Assembly: GCA_003151275.1 (NCBI GenBank)
Contig: PLXC01000128.1
Location: 6,672 to 70,671 of the forward strand
Direction of reading: 5' to 3'
DNA length: 64,000 nucleotides
Origin: Candidatus Melainabacteria bacterium
GTDB lineage: Bacteria > Cyanobacteriota > Vampirovibrionia > Obscuribacterales > Obscuribacteraceae
In this document: one piece after another, positions 26,986 through 35,565 of the stretch
How the letters are laid out: every line of letters begins with the position of its first letter
How positions within the stretch are numbered: the first letter of the stretch is position 1
Notes under the pieces: generated by a model
What the model saw: the letters and a program-made list of their open reading frames with translations, nothing else
Told to the model about the DNA's origin: nothing
Databases searched by the model: none
Position numbers and translations under genes: made by a program

Positions 26986-27597
26986 ATGGAGCCTGACCGA
27001 CCTTCATACTCTCTTGAGGACCTAGCAGCGGAGACCGGATTCGATATCCGAGTCATACGCAGTTTCATAGAACAGGGCCTATTGCGTGGCCCGAGTTCCC
27101 TCGGAAGATATGCACGTTATTCTGATTGGCATTTGATCAGACTCCTTGCCATAAAAGCGTTGAAGGAACAGCGTGGTCATACGCACAGCGATATCAGGCA
27201 GACATTGCTGTGTATGAGCGACTCTGAAATTATTGCTCTTGCCGAAACTGCAAGAGAACCACACGAAAGCCAGCGGTCTTCTGCGCTGGATTACATTCGT
27301 TCGCTAAACACATTCAATTCGCAAAAAGCCCAGTCAATTCCTGCTCAGTCTGAGCAGCCCTCTACAACTGAGAGCCAGCAAGCGAACCACCTTCAAAAAG
27401 ACCTACGCTTCAGCAATGAGCAAGGACAGTACCAGAGCCCAAGACAGCTACCCGTTAGTGAAACTTGGCATCGGTTTCAAATCACACCGGATGTTGAACT
27501 ATCAGTAAGAGGAATTCAAACTGAACAGCAAATGGCGCGTCTAAAGAGCATCGCCAACAGTTTGCGAGACTTCTTCATCGGAGGACAGAATGAGTGA
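26986..27597 (+). CDS. MerR-like DNA-binding protein
   Basis: 203 residues. The N-terminal winged helix (~7-75; YSLEDLAAETGFDIRVIRSF, IEQGLLRGP, YSDWHLIRLLAIKALKEQRG) matches the MerR fold. A Gln/Ser-rich linker follows, then a C-terminal segment (TWHRFQITPDVELSVRG) with a final helix. There is no cysteine-based metal site and no obvious ligand domain. It overlaps the VWA gene by 8 bp, so the two are translationally coupled; the C-terminal segment may contact the VWA partner. Confidence 0.82.
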   Translation: MEPDRPSYSLEDLAAETGFDIRVIRSFIEQGLLRGPSSLGRYARYSDWHLIRLLAIKALKEQRGHTHSDIRQTLLCMSDSEIIALAETAREPHESQRSSALDYIRSLNTFNSQKAQSIPAQSEQPSTTESQQANHLQKDLRFSNEQGQYQSPRQLPVSETWHRFQITPDVELSVRGIQTEQQMARLKSIANSLRDFFIGGQNE

Positions 27598-28903
27598 CCA
27601 AGGAATTTCTGTAAGTGTTGCCTTTGACAAAGATTTGATATGGGAGCGTGGACGCTCTGTCCGTTATATCGAGATTGACATTGTTGCCCCCTGCGCAAGA
27701 GACTCGAACAAAACAACTGAAAAGGCACCACTAAATCTTGCCCTGGTTATCGACGCTTCCGGCTCAATGTCTGGTGAACCAATTGAATGCGCGAAAACAG
27801 CTGCGGTTGGTGTAGTAAATGCATTGTCGCCCACTAGCAGGCTGTCGATTGTTTCATTTGCCAGTCGAATAATCACTCACATCGATGGCGCTTCCATAGG
27901 CGAACGAAAGAAAGCACTTGCTGCAATTAGGGAATTGACTCCACGAGACAGCACCAACCTTGGTGCGGGCTGGATAAGAGGATCCGAATGCGTAGCTCGA
28001 ATAATGGAAGAATATTCACGCATGCATAACCATGTCGTGCTGCTTTCCGATGGTCATGCCAACGCGGGTATCACCGATCCGATGGTTTTGGCGCACCATG
28101 CCGAGCAATTGCGCTCTCGAGGTATTGTTACATCTACAGTTGGTATTGGCGATGGTTACTCCTCCGCGCAGTTGCAAGCACTCGCTGATCACGGAGGTGG
28201 ACAGCTGCACGATGCTCAATACCCGCATGAGATTATTGAAGTGGTGCTTGGCGAATTGCAAGAAGTGCAAGAGACGATTGTTGAAGACATAGCAGTTACG
28301 CTCTCATTTCAAAGCGGGCTGCGTGTCGAGAATCTAAGTGGTTTTCCAACTGTAATGAGCAGCTCAAGCGCGCTGACACAGCTGGGCATGCTAGCGCCTG
28401 AACGCAAGCGCCCTGTTATTTTTAGAGTCACTGCACCAGATGGACATGCCGGTGATCAATTGTCGTTTGAAGCCAGCTGTTCATGGATAAAAACAGGCAC
28501 TTCCGAACGAGTGCAAGGCAAGCGTGCTTCCGCTGATCTGACCTTCGTATCTGAATCACGTAACTCCTTGCAAAAGCGCGACAATGAATTAAGTCTGCGC
28601 GTCGCGCAATGCTGGCAGTCCGGAGTTGTCCGAAAGTGCGTGGCATTTAATCGCCAGGGCGACTTGAAAGAACTCGGACGATACCTCGATAACGAGCTCA
28701 AATATTTCAGCAGGTATTGTCAGTCACTCCCTGATGCAGATCGGCTTGTGGCGGAACTCCAACGTATGAAAGAGCAAGCGAACCGTCGCTGGGACGAGCG
28801 CAGTCTTAAGACCATGGACCATTCCAGCTACATGACTCAACAAAGCCAAAATGACTACAGATCGATAAATCGCGGAAACTGGTCAGACTCGCTTGGAAGC
28901 TAA
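27590..28903 (+). CDS. VWA-domain protein with intact MIDAS
   Basis: 437 residues, no signal peptide, so cytoplasmic. A short N-terminal beta region (YIEIDIVAPC) precedes the VWA domain (~48-215). The metal-ion-dependent adhesion site is complete: VIDASGSMSGEP (DxSxS), the Thr in PRDSTNLGAG, and LLSDGHANAG (Asp). After it come VEDIAVTLSFQSGLRVENLS (beta sandwich, as in VIT/VWA proteins) and a helical C-terminus ending in a Ser/Asn-rich tail. Its coupling to a MerR-like protein suggests a metal-dependent protein-protein switch that controls transcription or a complex. Confidence 0.85.
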   Translation: MSDQGISVSVAFDKDLIWERGRSVRYIEIDIVAPCARDSNKTTEKAPLNLALVIDASGSMSGEPIECAKTAAVGVVNALSPTSRLSIVSFASRIITHIDGASIGERKKALAAIRELTPRDSTNLGAGWIRGSECVARIMEEYSRMHNHVVLLSDGHANAGITDPMVLAHHAEQLRSRGIVTSTVGIGDGYSSAQLQALADHGGGQLHDAQYPHEIIEVVLGELQEVQETIVEDIAVTLSFQSGLRVENLSGFPTVMSSSSALTQLGMLAPERKRPVIFRVTAPDGHAGDQLSFEASCSWIKTGTSERVQGKRASADLTFVSESRNSLQKRDNELSLRVAQCWQSGVVRKCVAFNRQGDLKELGRYLDNELKYFSRYCQSLPDADRLVAELQRMKEQANRRWDERSLKTMDHSSYMTQQSQNDYRSINRGNWSDSLGS

Positions 28904-29004
28904 CACGTCGAGCCTTATGCGTCCACATGTTACGATGGTATAGTCATGGTCGGTTGGCCGTAAATCGCTGAAACAATCAACAAAAAACGAAAACGAAATA
29001 CGAA

Positions 29005-29199
29005 ATGACTACATCCCGAAAAAATCCTGACGCACAACCACCTCGAAAGGGGCTGCCGAGCAATGTTGAAGCACTCAAGTTGATCGATCAATGGCTTGAG
29101 AACGATGACACTATTGAAGACACTCATGATTGGGACAATTTGAGAATGCTTCTCGATCAAGGCAGAACGTCTGGAAGAAAACTCTTCACTAATGAGTAA
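29005..29199 (+). CDS. Small VapB-like antitoxin (orphaned)
   Basis: 64 residues, acidic, with a central helix (NVEALKLIDQWLENDDTIED) and C-terminal RMLLDQGRTSGRKLFTNE. It overlaps a PIN-domain reading frame by AATGAGTAA (start within its last codons), as in VapBC operons. There is no good ribosome-binding site before the ATG. With the toxin truncated it is probably a relic, or a stand-alone neutraliser of a related PIN toxin elsewhere. Confidence 0.6.
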   Translation: MTTSRKNPDAQPPRKGLPSNVEALKLIDQWLENDDTIEDTHDWDNLRMLLDQGRTSGRKLFTNE

Positions 29200-29335
29200 G
29201 TTCGTTCTTTTGGATACCGGTATTTTGGGTCTCGCCACCAATCCCAATGCTAGAGTAAATAACGCTGTGCTTACTTGGCTAAAGCAATTGCTACAAGTGC
29301 GCACCGCTCTTTATCTTCCTCTTCGACTTCGTTGA
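29192..29335 (+). pseudogene. Truncated VapC-like PIN toxin
   Basis: 47 residues: MSKFVLLDTGILGLATNPN (first PIN strand with the catalytic Asp), then AVLTWLKQLLQVRTALYLP, and a premature TGA. A complete PIN toxin has ~130-150 residues and three further acidic positions, all absent. The break falls around 29317, after the YLP that begins the second PIN strand, where the 3' end of the convergent lipoprotein gene begins. The toxin must be inactive. Confidence 0.75.
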
Positions 29336-30721
29336 GGTAGCCTTGGTCTTTAGTGTATCTGCCGACTTTTCATCGTCATTGAGAAATCCGATGGACGTTG
29401 AAGGCCAATTCTTACTAAGATCAATGCGGTGGCTAGGTTCGCTCAACGACTGCAAAACAACATCTGCATGGTGCCTAATTGCACCATTCTCACGGTTTCG
29501 AGCCGGATAGCAAAGTTCCTCATTCGTTCGCCATTGCGGAGTGAATTTCAAATCTCCGTCACCGCCTTTCTCCAGTATGGTCACCGTTCCAGAAGCCATG
29601 TCCAGTACGGTGATTTCGCCATGCTCTCCTGGCACAGAGATCTTTGTGCCGTCTTGATTGGGCTCAAAAGCATTCATCATATCGCCCGGCAATCCTTTCG
29701 ATGCGAGGATCGGTTCAAGAGACTGTCCGTCTGGCCGTAACTTGAAAAGGCTGACCTGCGGATCAGTTTTTTTGAGCGAAGGGAACGAGCACTGTTTCGC
29801 ATGAAAGACAACACTTCCATCAGGCAGGCAGCGAACGCGACTCGAGTCGGCAGCGAGGACTTCTGCCAATTCTTTGGCCGGAGCAAATTTTGGAAGAATC
29901 ATTCCATTCGCATCAGCGATTTCTCGACGGTTAAGCGTGGCAACCCACGGGTGCTTACTCTCCCATAGTTGTGATAAGTGCACGTTCTCGTCTACTTTAG
30001 GATACGAAATATAGAACAGAGACTTGCCGTCAGCTGACCAGTCGGGGAAGTCAGCTAACGTTTCCACTGCTATTTTCGGTTGACCCACCTTCAGCGGGAT
30101 CACTATGATTTTGTATGCCAATCCATCTCTGACCGATACGGCAGCCAGATTACCGGAGGGTGACACGCGCACGTCATCTATTGTTTTTGTTGTTCGCCAT
30201 AAGACAGCACCACTTAGAGGATTTTTGTTGGCAAGATCGAGAATTTTGAGAATCTCAACAATGATTGAATAGTCATTTGTTCTCTTGTCGGCGAGTCTCG
30301 TTTGTAAGGCCTTTACACCATACTTGTATCTGAGATAAATCAACGCATCCGGCACAAGTGCTTGATCAAGCGAGGTCAATTTGGTAGCAGAACCAGCTCT
30401 CCATATGGACTGGGCGATGTGTAGAATTTTTAGGCGTTCACCTTTAGAGTACAAGTTTTTTATTTCTTCCCAGCTGGTGGTTGTCTTGCTTGAAACAACA
30501 AGGGTATGAATGGAATCAGGCAACCAACGGCATATTTGTACATCCACCAATAATGGTGCGGATATGGTGCCCGTATCATCTGATACTCTAAGACCGTCCG
30601 ATGCTAACACTGCAGCTCGTTTTCCGTCTGGCGACCAAATCACTCTGTCTTCTGGCTTGCATGCTGTGAGGAGCGTCAGGCACAATATTATTGTGGCAAT
30701 GAGCGATTTCATTGTACTCAC
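29291..30721 (-). CDS. Lipoprotein with TolB/WD40-like beta-propeller repeats
   Basis: 476 residues. The signal peptide carries the lipobox LLTAC (Cys21). Propeller blades follow: VIWSPDGKRAAVLASDGLRV, DDVRVSPSGNLAAVSVRDGL, FPDWSADGKSLFYISYPK and later KISVPGEHGEITVLDMASG. A helical insert (~90-160) separates blades 1 and 2. Its last residues (KSKRKIKSGAHL) are encoded inside the remnant of the PIN gene on the other strand, so the original C-terminus was probably replaced. Last gene of a three-gene minus-strand unit (5-bp gap). Likely a periplasmic, membrane-anchored sensor or scaffold. Confidence 0.8.
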   Translation of the reverse strand: MSTMKSLIATIILCLTLLTACKPEDRVIWSPDGKRAAVLASDGLRVSDDTGTISAPLLVDVQICRWLPDSIHTLVVSSKTTTSWEEIKNLYSKGERLKILHIAQSIWRAGSATKLTSLDQALVPDALIYLRYKYGVKALQTRLADKRTNDYSIIVEILKILDLANKNPLSGAVLWRTTKTIDDVRVSPSGNLAAVSVRDGLAYKIIVIPLKVGQPKIAVETLADFPDWSADGKSLFYISYPKVDENVHLSQLWESKHPWVATLNRREIADANGMILPKFAPAKELAEVLAADSSRVRCLPDGSVVFHAKQCSFPSLKKTDPQVSLFKLRPDGQSLEPILASKGLPGDMMNAFEPNQDGTKISVPGEHGEITVLDMASGTVTILEKGGDGDLKFTPQWRTNEELCYPARNRENGAIRHHADVVLQSLSEPSHRIDLSKNWPSTSIGFLNDDEKSADTLKTKATSTKSKRKIKSGAHL

Positions 30722-30726
30722 TTGCG

Positions 30727-31941
30727 CTATTCGCCAATCAGTACAGTTGGTGCCCAGCCGAACGTCTTCAACGTTTCTTCGAGAGTTTTGTTGTTTTCGC
30801 CCGCGTATACCACTGCAATTACTGCTTGCTCAGCGGTGATTATGCCCGAATCGAGAGCATCTTTGCAGTCTTGCACTGCGGTGATAGTGTGCGCATCGAT
30901 GATTCCCACCTGTTGCAGCGTCTTGACCAGAGAGACTCGGTTCGAGAGTGAAAGAGGTGTCGCGGCGGCGATGTCCTCATCCGAGACTAGACCAGCCATC
31001 GTCAGCAGTTCTGACACGTCAATTTTGTTTGATTCGACGTCAGTGTCGCCTAAATTTGAAAGGGACTCATTCATCTCAGCGTAAGTTGTCGTATGTTTGA
31101 GACGCTTAAGAATATTCGCCGCTTGATCTTCGAAGAGCGTGCCTTTTTTGACCATGTCCAGAAGGCGCATAGACGCTTCCAGCGTGATCGGAGTCGCATA
31201 GCCGCACTCCTGAAGCACTTGCTCAATTGTTTTGTCTTCAACCAACTCAAGTTCTTGTGACGACAGAAGCTGCCCCTCAGTCATAAAACCGGATAAGACA
31301 AAGAGTTCACCAACCCCGAAGTGCAACTTTATTGCGGCTCCATGGATCCTTTGTTGTTCTAAGGATTGTTGCAAGCTGATCGTATGCAGGCGGGCGAAAC
31401 GCAAAGCTTGAATACCCTCTTCTGGAGTCAGTTCACCGTCGCGAACTAATCTTTGCGCCAAAAGAGTTGAGTGCAAGTTCTGATTTGTAATTGCGCCCAT
31501 CCCCATTAGCACCATCCCTAGTGGCAAGCCGGTATTCAAACTCTGCATCAATCCTTGTTCTAGATTCTTGGGATTGACGACCCCTGCTTTGCGCATCGTC
31601 TCACCGAGCTTGTTTGTCAGTTTCCCTTGCGACTTTTCAACGCCCGGCGCCAATTTGCGCAACGCTGTGTTGAAGTCCATCGACTGAAGAGCAACTAATT
31701 CCAAGACTTTAACGGCGCTGTCCAGGCTGATCTGTTTGCTGTCGATCATGTCTTGCAATTGGAGTGCCGCTTGCATTCCAGCTGCATTGAGATGACCGTT
31801 CATGCCAAGCACGCGATCGAGCGGCATAGGCATTTTCATCGCTAGCACTACCGCGTCCTCAAGCGCCTCAATGGTGACGACACCGCTGCGGATTAGCAAG
31901 TCACCAAGCCTTAACGCGATGTCGGCGGGTTCATCTGACAT
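30727..31941 (-). CDS. Protein of four tandem GspE-N/MshEN-like repeats
   Basis: 404 residues made almost entirely of four ~90-residue units. The repeat heads are LRLGDLLIRSGVVTIEALED (~10), NKLGETMRKAGVVNPKNLEQ (~110), FGVGELFVLSGFMTEGQLL (~212) and IDVSELLTMAGLVSDEDI (~308). Each continues with a second helix pair ending in a Leu-rich helix. The LGELL-x-x-G-V-(I/V)-(T/S) pattern is that of GspE/PilB N-terminal domains, some of which bind cyclic di-GMP. No ATPase domain is attached. The gene is 2 bp from the DUF4388 gene, which has a degenerate GGDEF region. An adaptor role is inferred. Confidence 0.75.
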   Translation of the reverse strand: MSDEPADIALRLGDLLIRSGVVTIEALEDAVVLAMKMPMPLDRVLGMNGHLNAAGMQAALQLQDMIDSKQISLDSAVKVLELVALQSMDFNTALRKLAPGVEKSQGKLTNKLGETMRKAGVVNPKNLEQGLMQSLNTGLPLGMVLMGMGAITNQNLHSTLLAQRLVRDGELTPEEGIQALRFARLHTISLQQSLEQQRIHGAAIKLHFGVGELFVLSGFMTEGQLLSSQELELVEDKTIEQVLQECGYATPITLEASMRLLDMVKKGTLFEDQAANILKRLKHTTTYAEMNESLSNLGDTDVESNKIDVSELLTMAGLVSDEDIAAATPLSLSNRVSLVKTLQQVGIIDAHTITAVQDCKDALDSGIITAEQAVIAVVYAGENNKTLEETLKTFGWAPTVLIGE

Positions 31942-31943
31942 GG

Positions 31944-33827
31944 TTATTCTCTCTTTTTGGTGCGCGAGAGAACGATTGGAAATTGTCCCTGTTTCGCCTT
32001 TAATTTGGCTGACTTGGCAGCGAGCACCAGACTCTCCAAATCATCACCATCTGCAGGCAAACTTGCGACACCGAACGCGAATGTCAGTGTGTTTCTGTCC
32101 ACGCCCTTGATCAACGGAGTGGCGGTAAGGCTTTCCAAAATTCTGTTGGCGACGAAAGCAGCTGATGATCCAGTCGTATTTGGCAGCAACAATCCATAAT
32201 CGACTGCTTCAAAGTGTCCGATGATATCGAGCGGTCGCTTAACTAGGTCGATTCGCATTGCAGCAATGCCTGCGGCCTGCGGGTTTAAGACATCAGGAAC
32301 AGTGCCGCCATCGCGCCTGTTTTTTATCTCAAACACGATTAGAGACATTGGAAAGTTGTACGCCTCATATCGATGCATTTCATATTCCATGAAGTACATC
32401 AATGCAGGATAAGAATAAACACCAGTTTCTGGGCGGATAAACGATTCGTGTATCGCTTGCACTTGCGAGCGAGCTTCACCCAAAAAGTCTAGTTGGGAAC
32501 CTTTGAATGCATCTGGTTGCTTGATCTCAATCAATCCGCAAGAAAGAAAGTTGAACAGCAGCGTGCTCCACATGGTGCTATCCATGGGCTTGTCGCGCAA
32601 AAGGTCAGTAAACGTGCGTTTGTGACGGAGATATTGATAAACGTCTTGCTGAAAGTTGAAATCGAGCGGCGCTCCTTTAGTGAGCATCAGTTTCAACTCG
32701 CTATCGCTCAGATTCTTGTGCAGTCGAACCAGGTATGACTCGTAAGCAAGTCCTGCTCTCTTCAAATGCCTCTTTTGGTCGAGCAGCTGAATACCATCTG
32801 CGATGATCTTCTCAAGCTTATCCTCTACCGATCGCATCTCTGTGCGAGCATTTGGCGTGAAAACGTAAGTGCCTTTTTCCCACGTCACCAGTTCTCTGAT
32901 CGCACCATCTCCATACTCGGTAGGGGTGCCGGCATGTTTCGGTACACCGTTTTCAAAGTAGACATCGCCAACGGTCTCCTCACCTAAAATTTCCAGCTTC
33001 CCAGTCGCCTGGTTGACAACAAGGCTACGTAGCAAAGCGGGCACAGGCATTTCTGAGAGATTGCCTTCAATTGTGTCCGCCTTCTTCTCTACTGGCGCGT
33101 AAGGGCTCTCATTGTCCTTCTTAGCTCCGGGCGCGAAAGGCGGCAGGAAGCCTGTGGTTCGTGGACGCTGAGGCATCGGCGCCCCGGTGGCGCCTACATT
33201 GGCATCATCGACCGAGCCAGCGTAAGGATTCTGCATGACTGGTTGTGCTGCTGCTGCTGCGGGTTTCTCAGGGACATTTTGTTGGAAATAGCCCGGTTGA
33301 TAAGAAGCTGGATTTTGTTGCGGAGCGCGGGTGCTTGACTGGAATTGATCCTGTTGCACAGCAGGTTGGGGCTGGGTTGGACGAAATCCTGAGCTCGGTG
33401 TAAGCGAATTGAACGGATCAGTTGGTTGCGCCACTGGCTTAGGTTTCATCGCTTCAAAGGGGTCCAGAGGCCCCTGCGGTTCAGTCGGCTCGGCGGCAAC
33501 GACGGGCGCCTTCGCTTTCTTAAGCATGCAGACGACGTCGTTAATCAGCTCGAAATCTGACGTGTCGAACTTCCAAACGAGCTTCCCTTCTTGACCATCG
33601 TCTTCCCAAAGCGTCCAAGTCGGACTCTCGGTTTTGCTGTGCTCGAAGCGGGCGCTCATGCTGTAAGACTTGGCAGAATCTGGCTCAGCCCAAATCAACT
33701 CAACTTCTCGGCCGCGATTTTCGCTTGCCTGTGCGTGCATCGCTTGCAGTTCAGGTATGCCGGGGGGCAGAGAAGCCTTTGGCAACCGTATTTTGGATGG
33801 ATCCGGAGGCTTCTTTGGAGTAAACAT
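31944..33827 (-). CDS. DUF4388 (PATAN-like) protein with degenerate GGDEF-like C-terminus
   Basis: 627 residues. Pro/Gln-rich disordered region (~105-240). DUF4388 domain (~255-345) with GNLSEMPVPALLRSLVVNQA, GDVYFENGVPKHA and ELVTWEKGTYVFTP. A helical middle follows. A C-terminal ~170-residue region (YPALMYFMEYEMHRYEAYNF, ADGDDLESLVLAAKSAKLKA) has the layout of a GGDEF domain, including the final helix, but I find no GGDEF/GGEEF signature, so diguanylate cyclase activity is unlikely. DUF4388 proteins often belong to surface-motility and pilus signalling systems (family knowledge). First gene of the trio. Confidence 0.8.
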   Translation of the reverse strand: MFTPKKPPDPSKIRLPKASLPPGIPELQAMHAQASENRGREVELIWAEPDSAKSYSMSARFEHSKTESPTWTLWEDDGQEGKLVWKFDTSDFELINDVVCMLKKAKAPVVAAEPTEPQGPLDPFEAMKPKPVAQPTDPFNSLTPSSGFRPTQPQPAVQQDQFQSSTRAPQQNPASYQPGYFQQNVPEKPAAAAAQPVMQNPYAGSVDDANVGATGAPMPQRPRTTGFLPPFAPGAKKDNESPYAPVEKKADTIEGNLSEMPVPALLRSLVVNQATGKLEILGEETVGDVYFENGVPKHAGTPTEYGDGAIRELVTWEKGTYVFTPNARTEMRSVEDKLEKIIADGIQLLDQKRHLKRAGLAYESYLVRLHKNLSDSELKLMLTKGAPLDFNFQQDVYQYLRHKRTFTDLLRDKPMDSTMWSTLLFNFLSCGLIEIKQPDAFKGSQLDFLGEARSQVQAIHESFIRPETGVYSYPALMYFMEYEMHRYEAYNFPMSLIVFEIKNRRDGGTVPDVLNPQAAGIAAMRIDLVKRPLDIIGHFEAVDYGLLLPNTTGSSAAFVANRILESLTATPLIKGVDRNTLTFAFGVASLPADGDDLESLVLAAKSAKLKAKQGQFPIVLSRTKKRE

Positions 33828-33950
33828 GCAGTTCTCGCCTGACTGTTAAGGGTAGGAATGTGGAGCTGTATGAAGGTTTCAGAGACTCATACATATTACA
33901 TTCTGGATTAGTGACCGGTTCATGCATAAATGTAACATTCCCCATTTCGG

Positions 33951-34088
33951 AGCGCCAGTCTCATCAACTGGAGCGCGGGTCTCCAGACCCTGCCTCGAGA
34001 CGTAATCATGGCGCCTGTCCTCAATTCGCGATCAGTCATCGAAATGGAGCGAGGGGGTCTCCAGACCCGCCTCGAGACGTGATCATGG
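33951..34088. repeat. Direct repeat of ~42 bp with internal dyad
   Basis: Copies at 33970-34011 and 34046-34088 share GGAGCG(C/A)GGG..., the palindromic GGGTCTCCAGACCC and GCCTCGAGACGT(A/G)ATCATGG, 76 bp apart. A shorter relative begins near 33951 (ATTTCGGAGCGCCAGTCTC). The 290-bp gap holds no gene. The shared word GGAGCG with the hairpin at 11362 suggests a dispersed intergenic element. Confidence 0.65.
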
Positions 34089-34117
34089 GCGACTTTTCGC
34101 GCTTCCAATTCGTATTG

Positions 34118-35425
34118 CTATTTCGCTCCGACCGGCGACTTTTGCGAAGCTTTCACAAAGTTTTTTTTCAACTGGTCGTCATTGCCTAGTGCAAACACAA
34201 GGCTGTCCACGAATTTCTTCCCGCCGTAGCCATTCAAATGTACTGTGTCTCGATAATCGTCTCTGGTGTACTGATTAAACTGGCACAAATCAAGCATTCG
34301 GATTTTTGTTTTAGCGCAGAGGTCAGCGAGATCAGTTTTGTATTTAGTGTACAAGGCAGGTTTGAGAATCTCCACGTTCTGCAAGGTGATTGGCATTTGC
34401 ACAATAATCAGCGTGATGCCTTCGTGGGCACATAGCCGTGTAATCCGGTCTAAAAATCGGAACTGGGTTTCATACAGACGTTGGTCGGGATTTCGATAAC
34501 GGTCCATGTAGTCGCGCCGATTGTCGATCATGGCACTTTTGTCTTGGACGGTTTGCAGAGCCAAAAAAGTGCCTGGCTCAATATTAAAGGGACGAGAGAC
34601 TGCTCTCAGTCTTGAAGCAAATGGACCAGCATCACCCTCGTGTTCAGGCAGATTGAAAAGACCATTGTGACTGAGATACAGTCGGCACCACCGCTCCATT
34701 GATAAACGACAATCCGAAGAAACGCGATAAAGATTGAAGGAGCGCTGTAGCAGCCAATCAAGCTTGCCGAAAGGTGAGGCGTAAAAATCAAGACCGCAGT
34801 CGCTAACGTCCACACTGCGTTGAAGAAACTTGAAAGCTTCCGTATCAGAAGGGCTCTGCATCGTGCCGTCGAGAAAGTCTCTGGGCGCTACACCGTATAC
34901 CACAATGTTCGGCTTGACGCCCTCATCCACTGCTGCTCTGAGTGTGAGGTAGGCGTCGGAAGGCATTTGTCCGGGCGCGGACAGGTTCAGCGTGTTGAAA
35001 GATCCACGAAACCGATCTTGCATGACTTTGTCCAGATACGAAGCACCACGATAGGTGGCAAGGTCTAGTGTATGTTTCAAAAAGTTGGCATCGCACTCGG
35101 CGATAGCTGCCACCATCAGTGATGAACCGAGCAGCACCACATTTGAAGGCACCGTGGCGTGGCGAATGTCGTGGACTGTCCACCAACTCCAGCCGCGATA
35201 AGAGGAATTGTCCGGATTGACCTTGAAAAATTGCGTGCAGGCAAGCGCCACATTTATCGCTGTGAAGGCGATCAAGGAGTATGTGAAGGCTGATCGGAAC
35301 TTGTTTTTGCGCGCTTGTTTATGAGGCGGTTGGGCAAATTGGTCTTGATTCAAGGGCGCTAAAATTTCATCTCTGATTGGAGATGGCTCCATTTTATCAG
35401 AGTCCGTTGGCTTCAAATTGATCAC
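34118..35425 (-). CDS. Membrane-anchored SGNH-hydrolase-like protein (DUF1574-like)
   Basis: 435 residues: cytoplasmic N-terminus, one membrane helix (~48-68), then an extracytoplasmic domain. SGNH-like blocks: NVVLLGSSLMVAAIAE (block I, Ser in GSSL), NLSAPGQMPSDAY (block II), VVYGVAPRDFLDG (block III region) and DTVHLNGYGGKKF (block V Asp-His). Such proteins act as O-acyl esterases or transferases on exported polysaccharides in several systems. With glycan genes around, a polymer-modifying role is reasonable but unproven. The block III Asn usually expected is not evident. Confidence 0.7.
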   Translation of the reverse strand: MINLKPTDSDKMEPSPIRDEILAPLNQDQFAQPPHKQARKNKFRSAFTYSLIAFTAINVALACTQFFKVNPDNSSYRGWSWWTVHDIRHATVPSNVVLLGSSLMVAAIAECDANFLKHTLDLATYRGASYLDKVMQDRFRGSFNTLNLSAPGQMPSDAYLTLRAAVDEGVKPNIVVYGVAPRDFLDGTMQSPSDTEAFKFLQRSVDVSDCGLDFYASPFGKLDWLLQRSFNLYRVSSDCRLSMERWCRLYLSHNGLFNLPEHEGDAGPFASRLRAVSRPFNIEPGTFLALQTVQDKSAMIDNRRDYMDRYRNPDQRLYETQFRFLDRITRLCAHEGITLIIVQMPITLQNVEILKPALYTKYKTDLADLCAKTKIRMLDLCQFNQYTRDDYRDTVHLNGYGGKKFVDSLVFALGNDDQLKKNFVKASQKSPVGAK

Positions 35426-35565
35426 GGCTTTGTTCAGAACGCGGCGCCCCGTTCGTAGCTATTCAGAAATAGACTAATAGGTTAAATGATCCATTGATCG
35501 CATTGTTGCAAAATTTTTATGCTTAATCGAGCCTGAGTGCGTTGGTCTTCTGCTAGATTCGAGCC

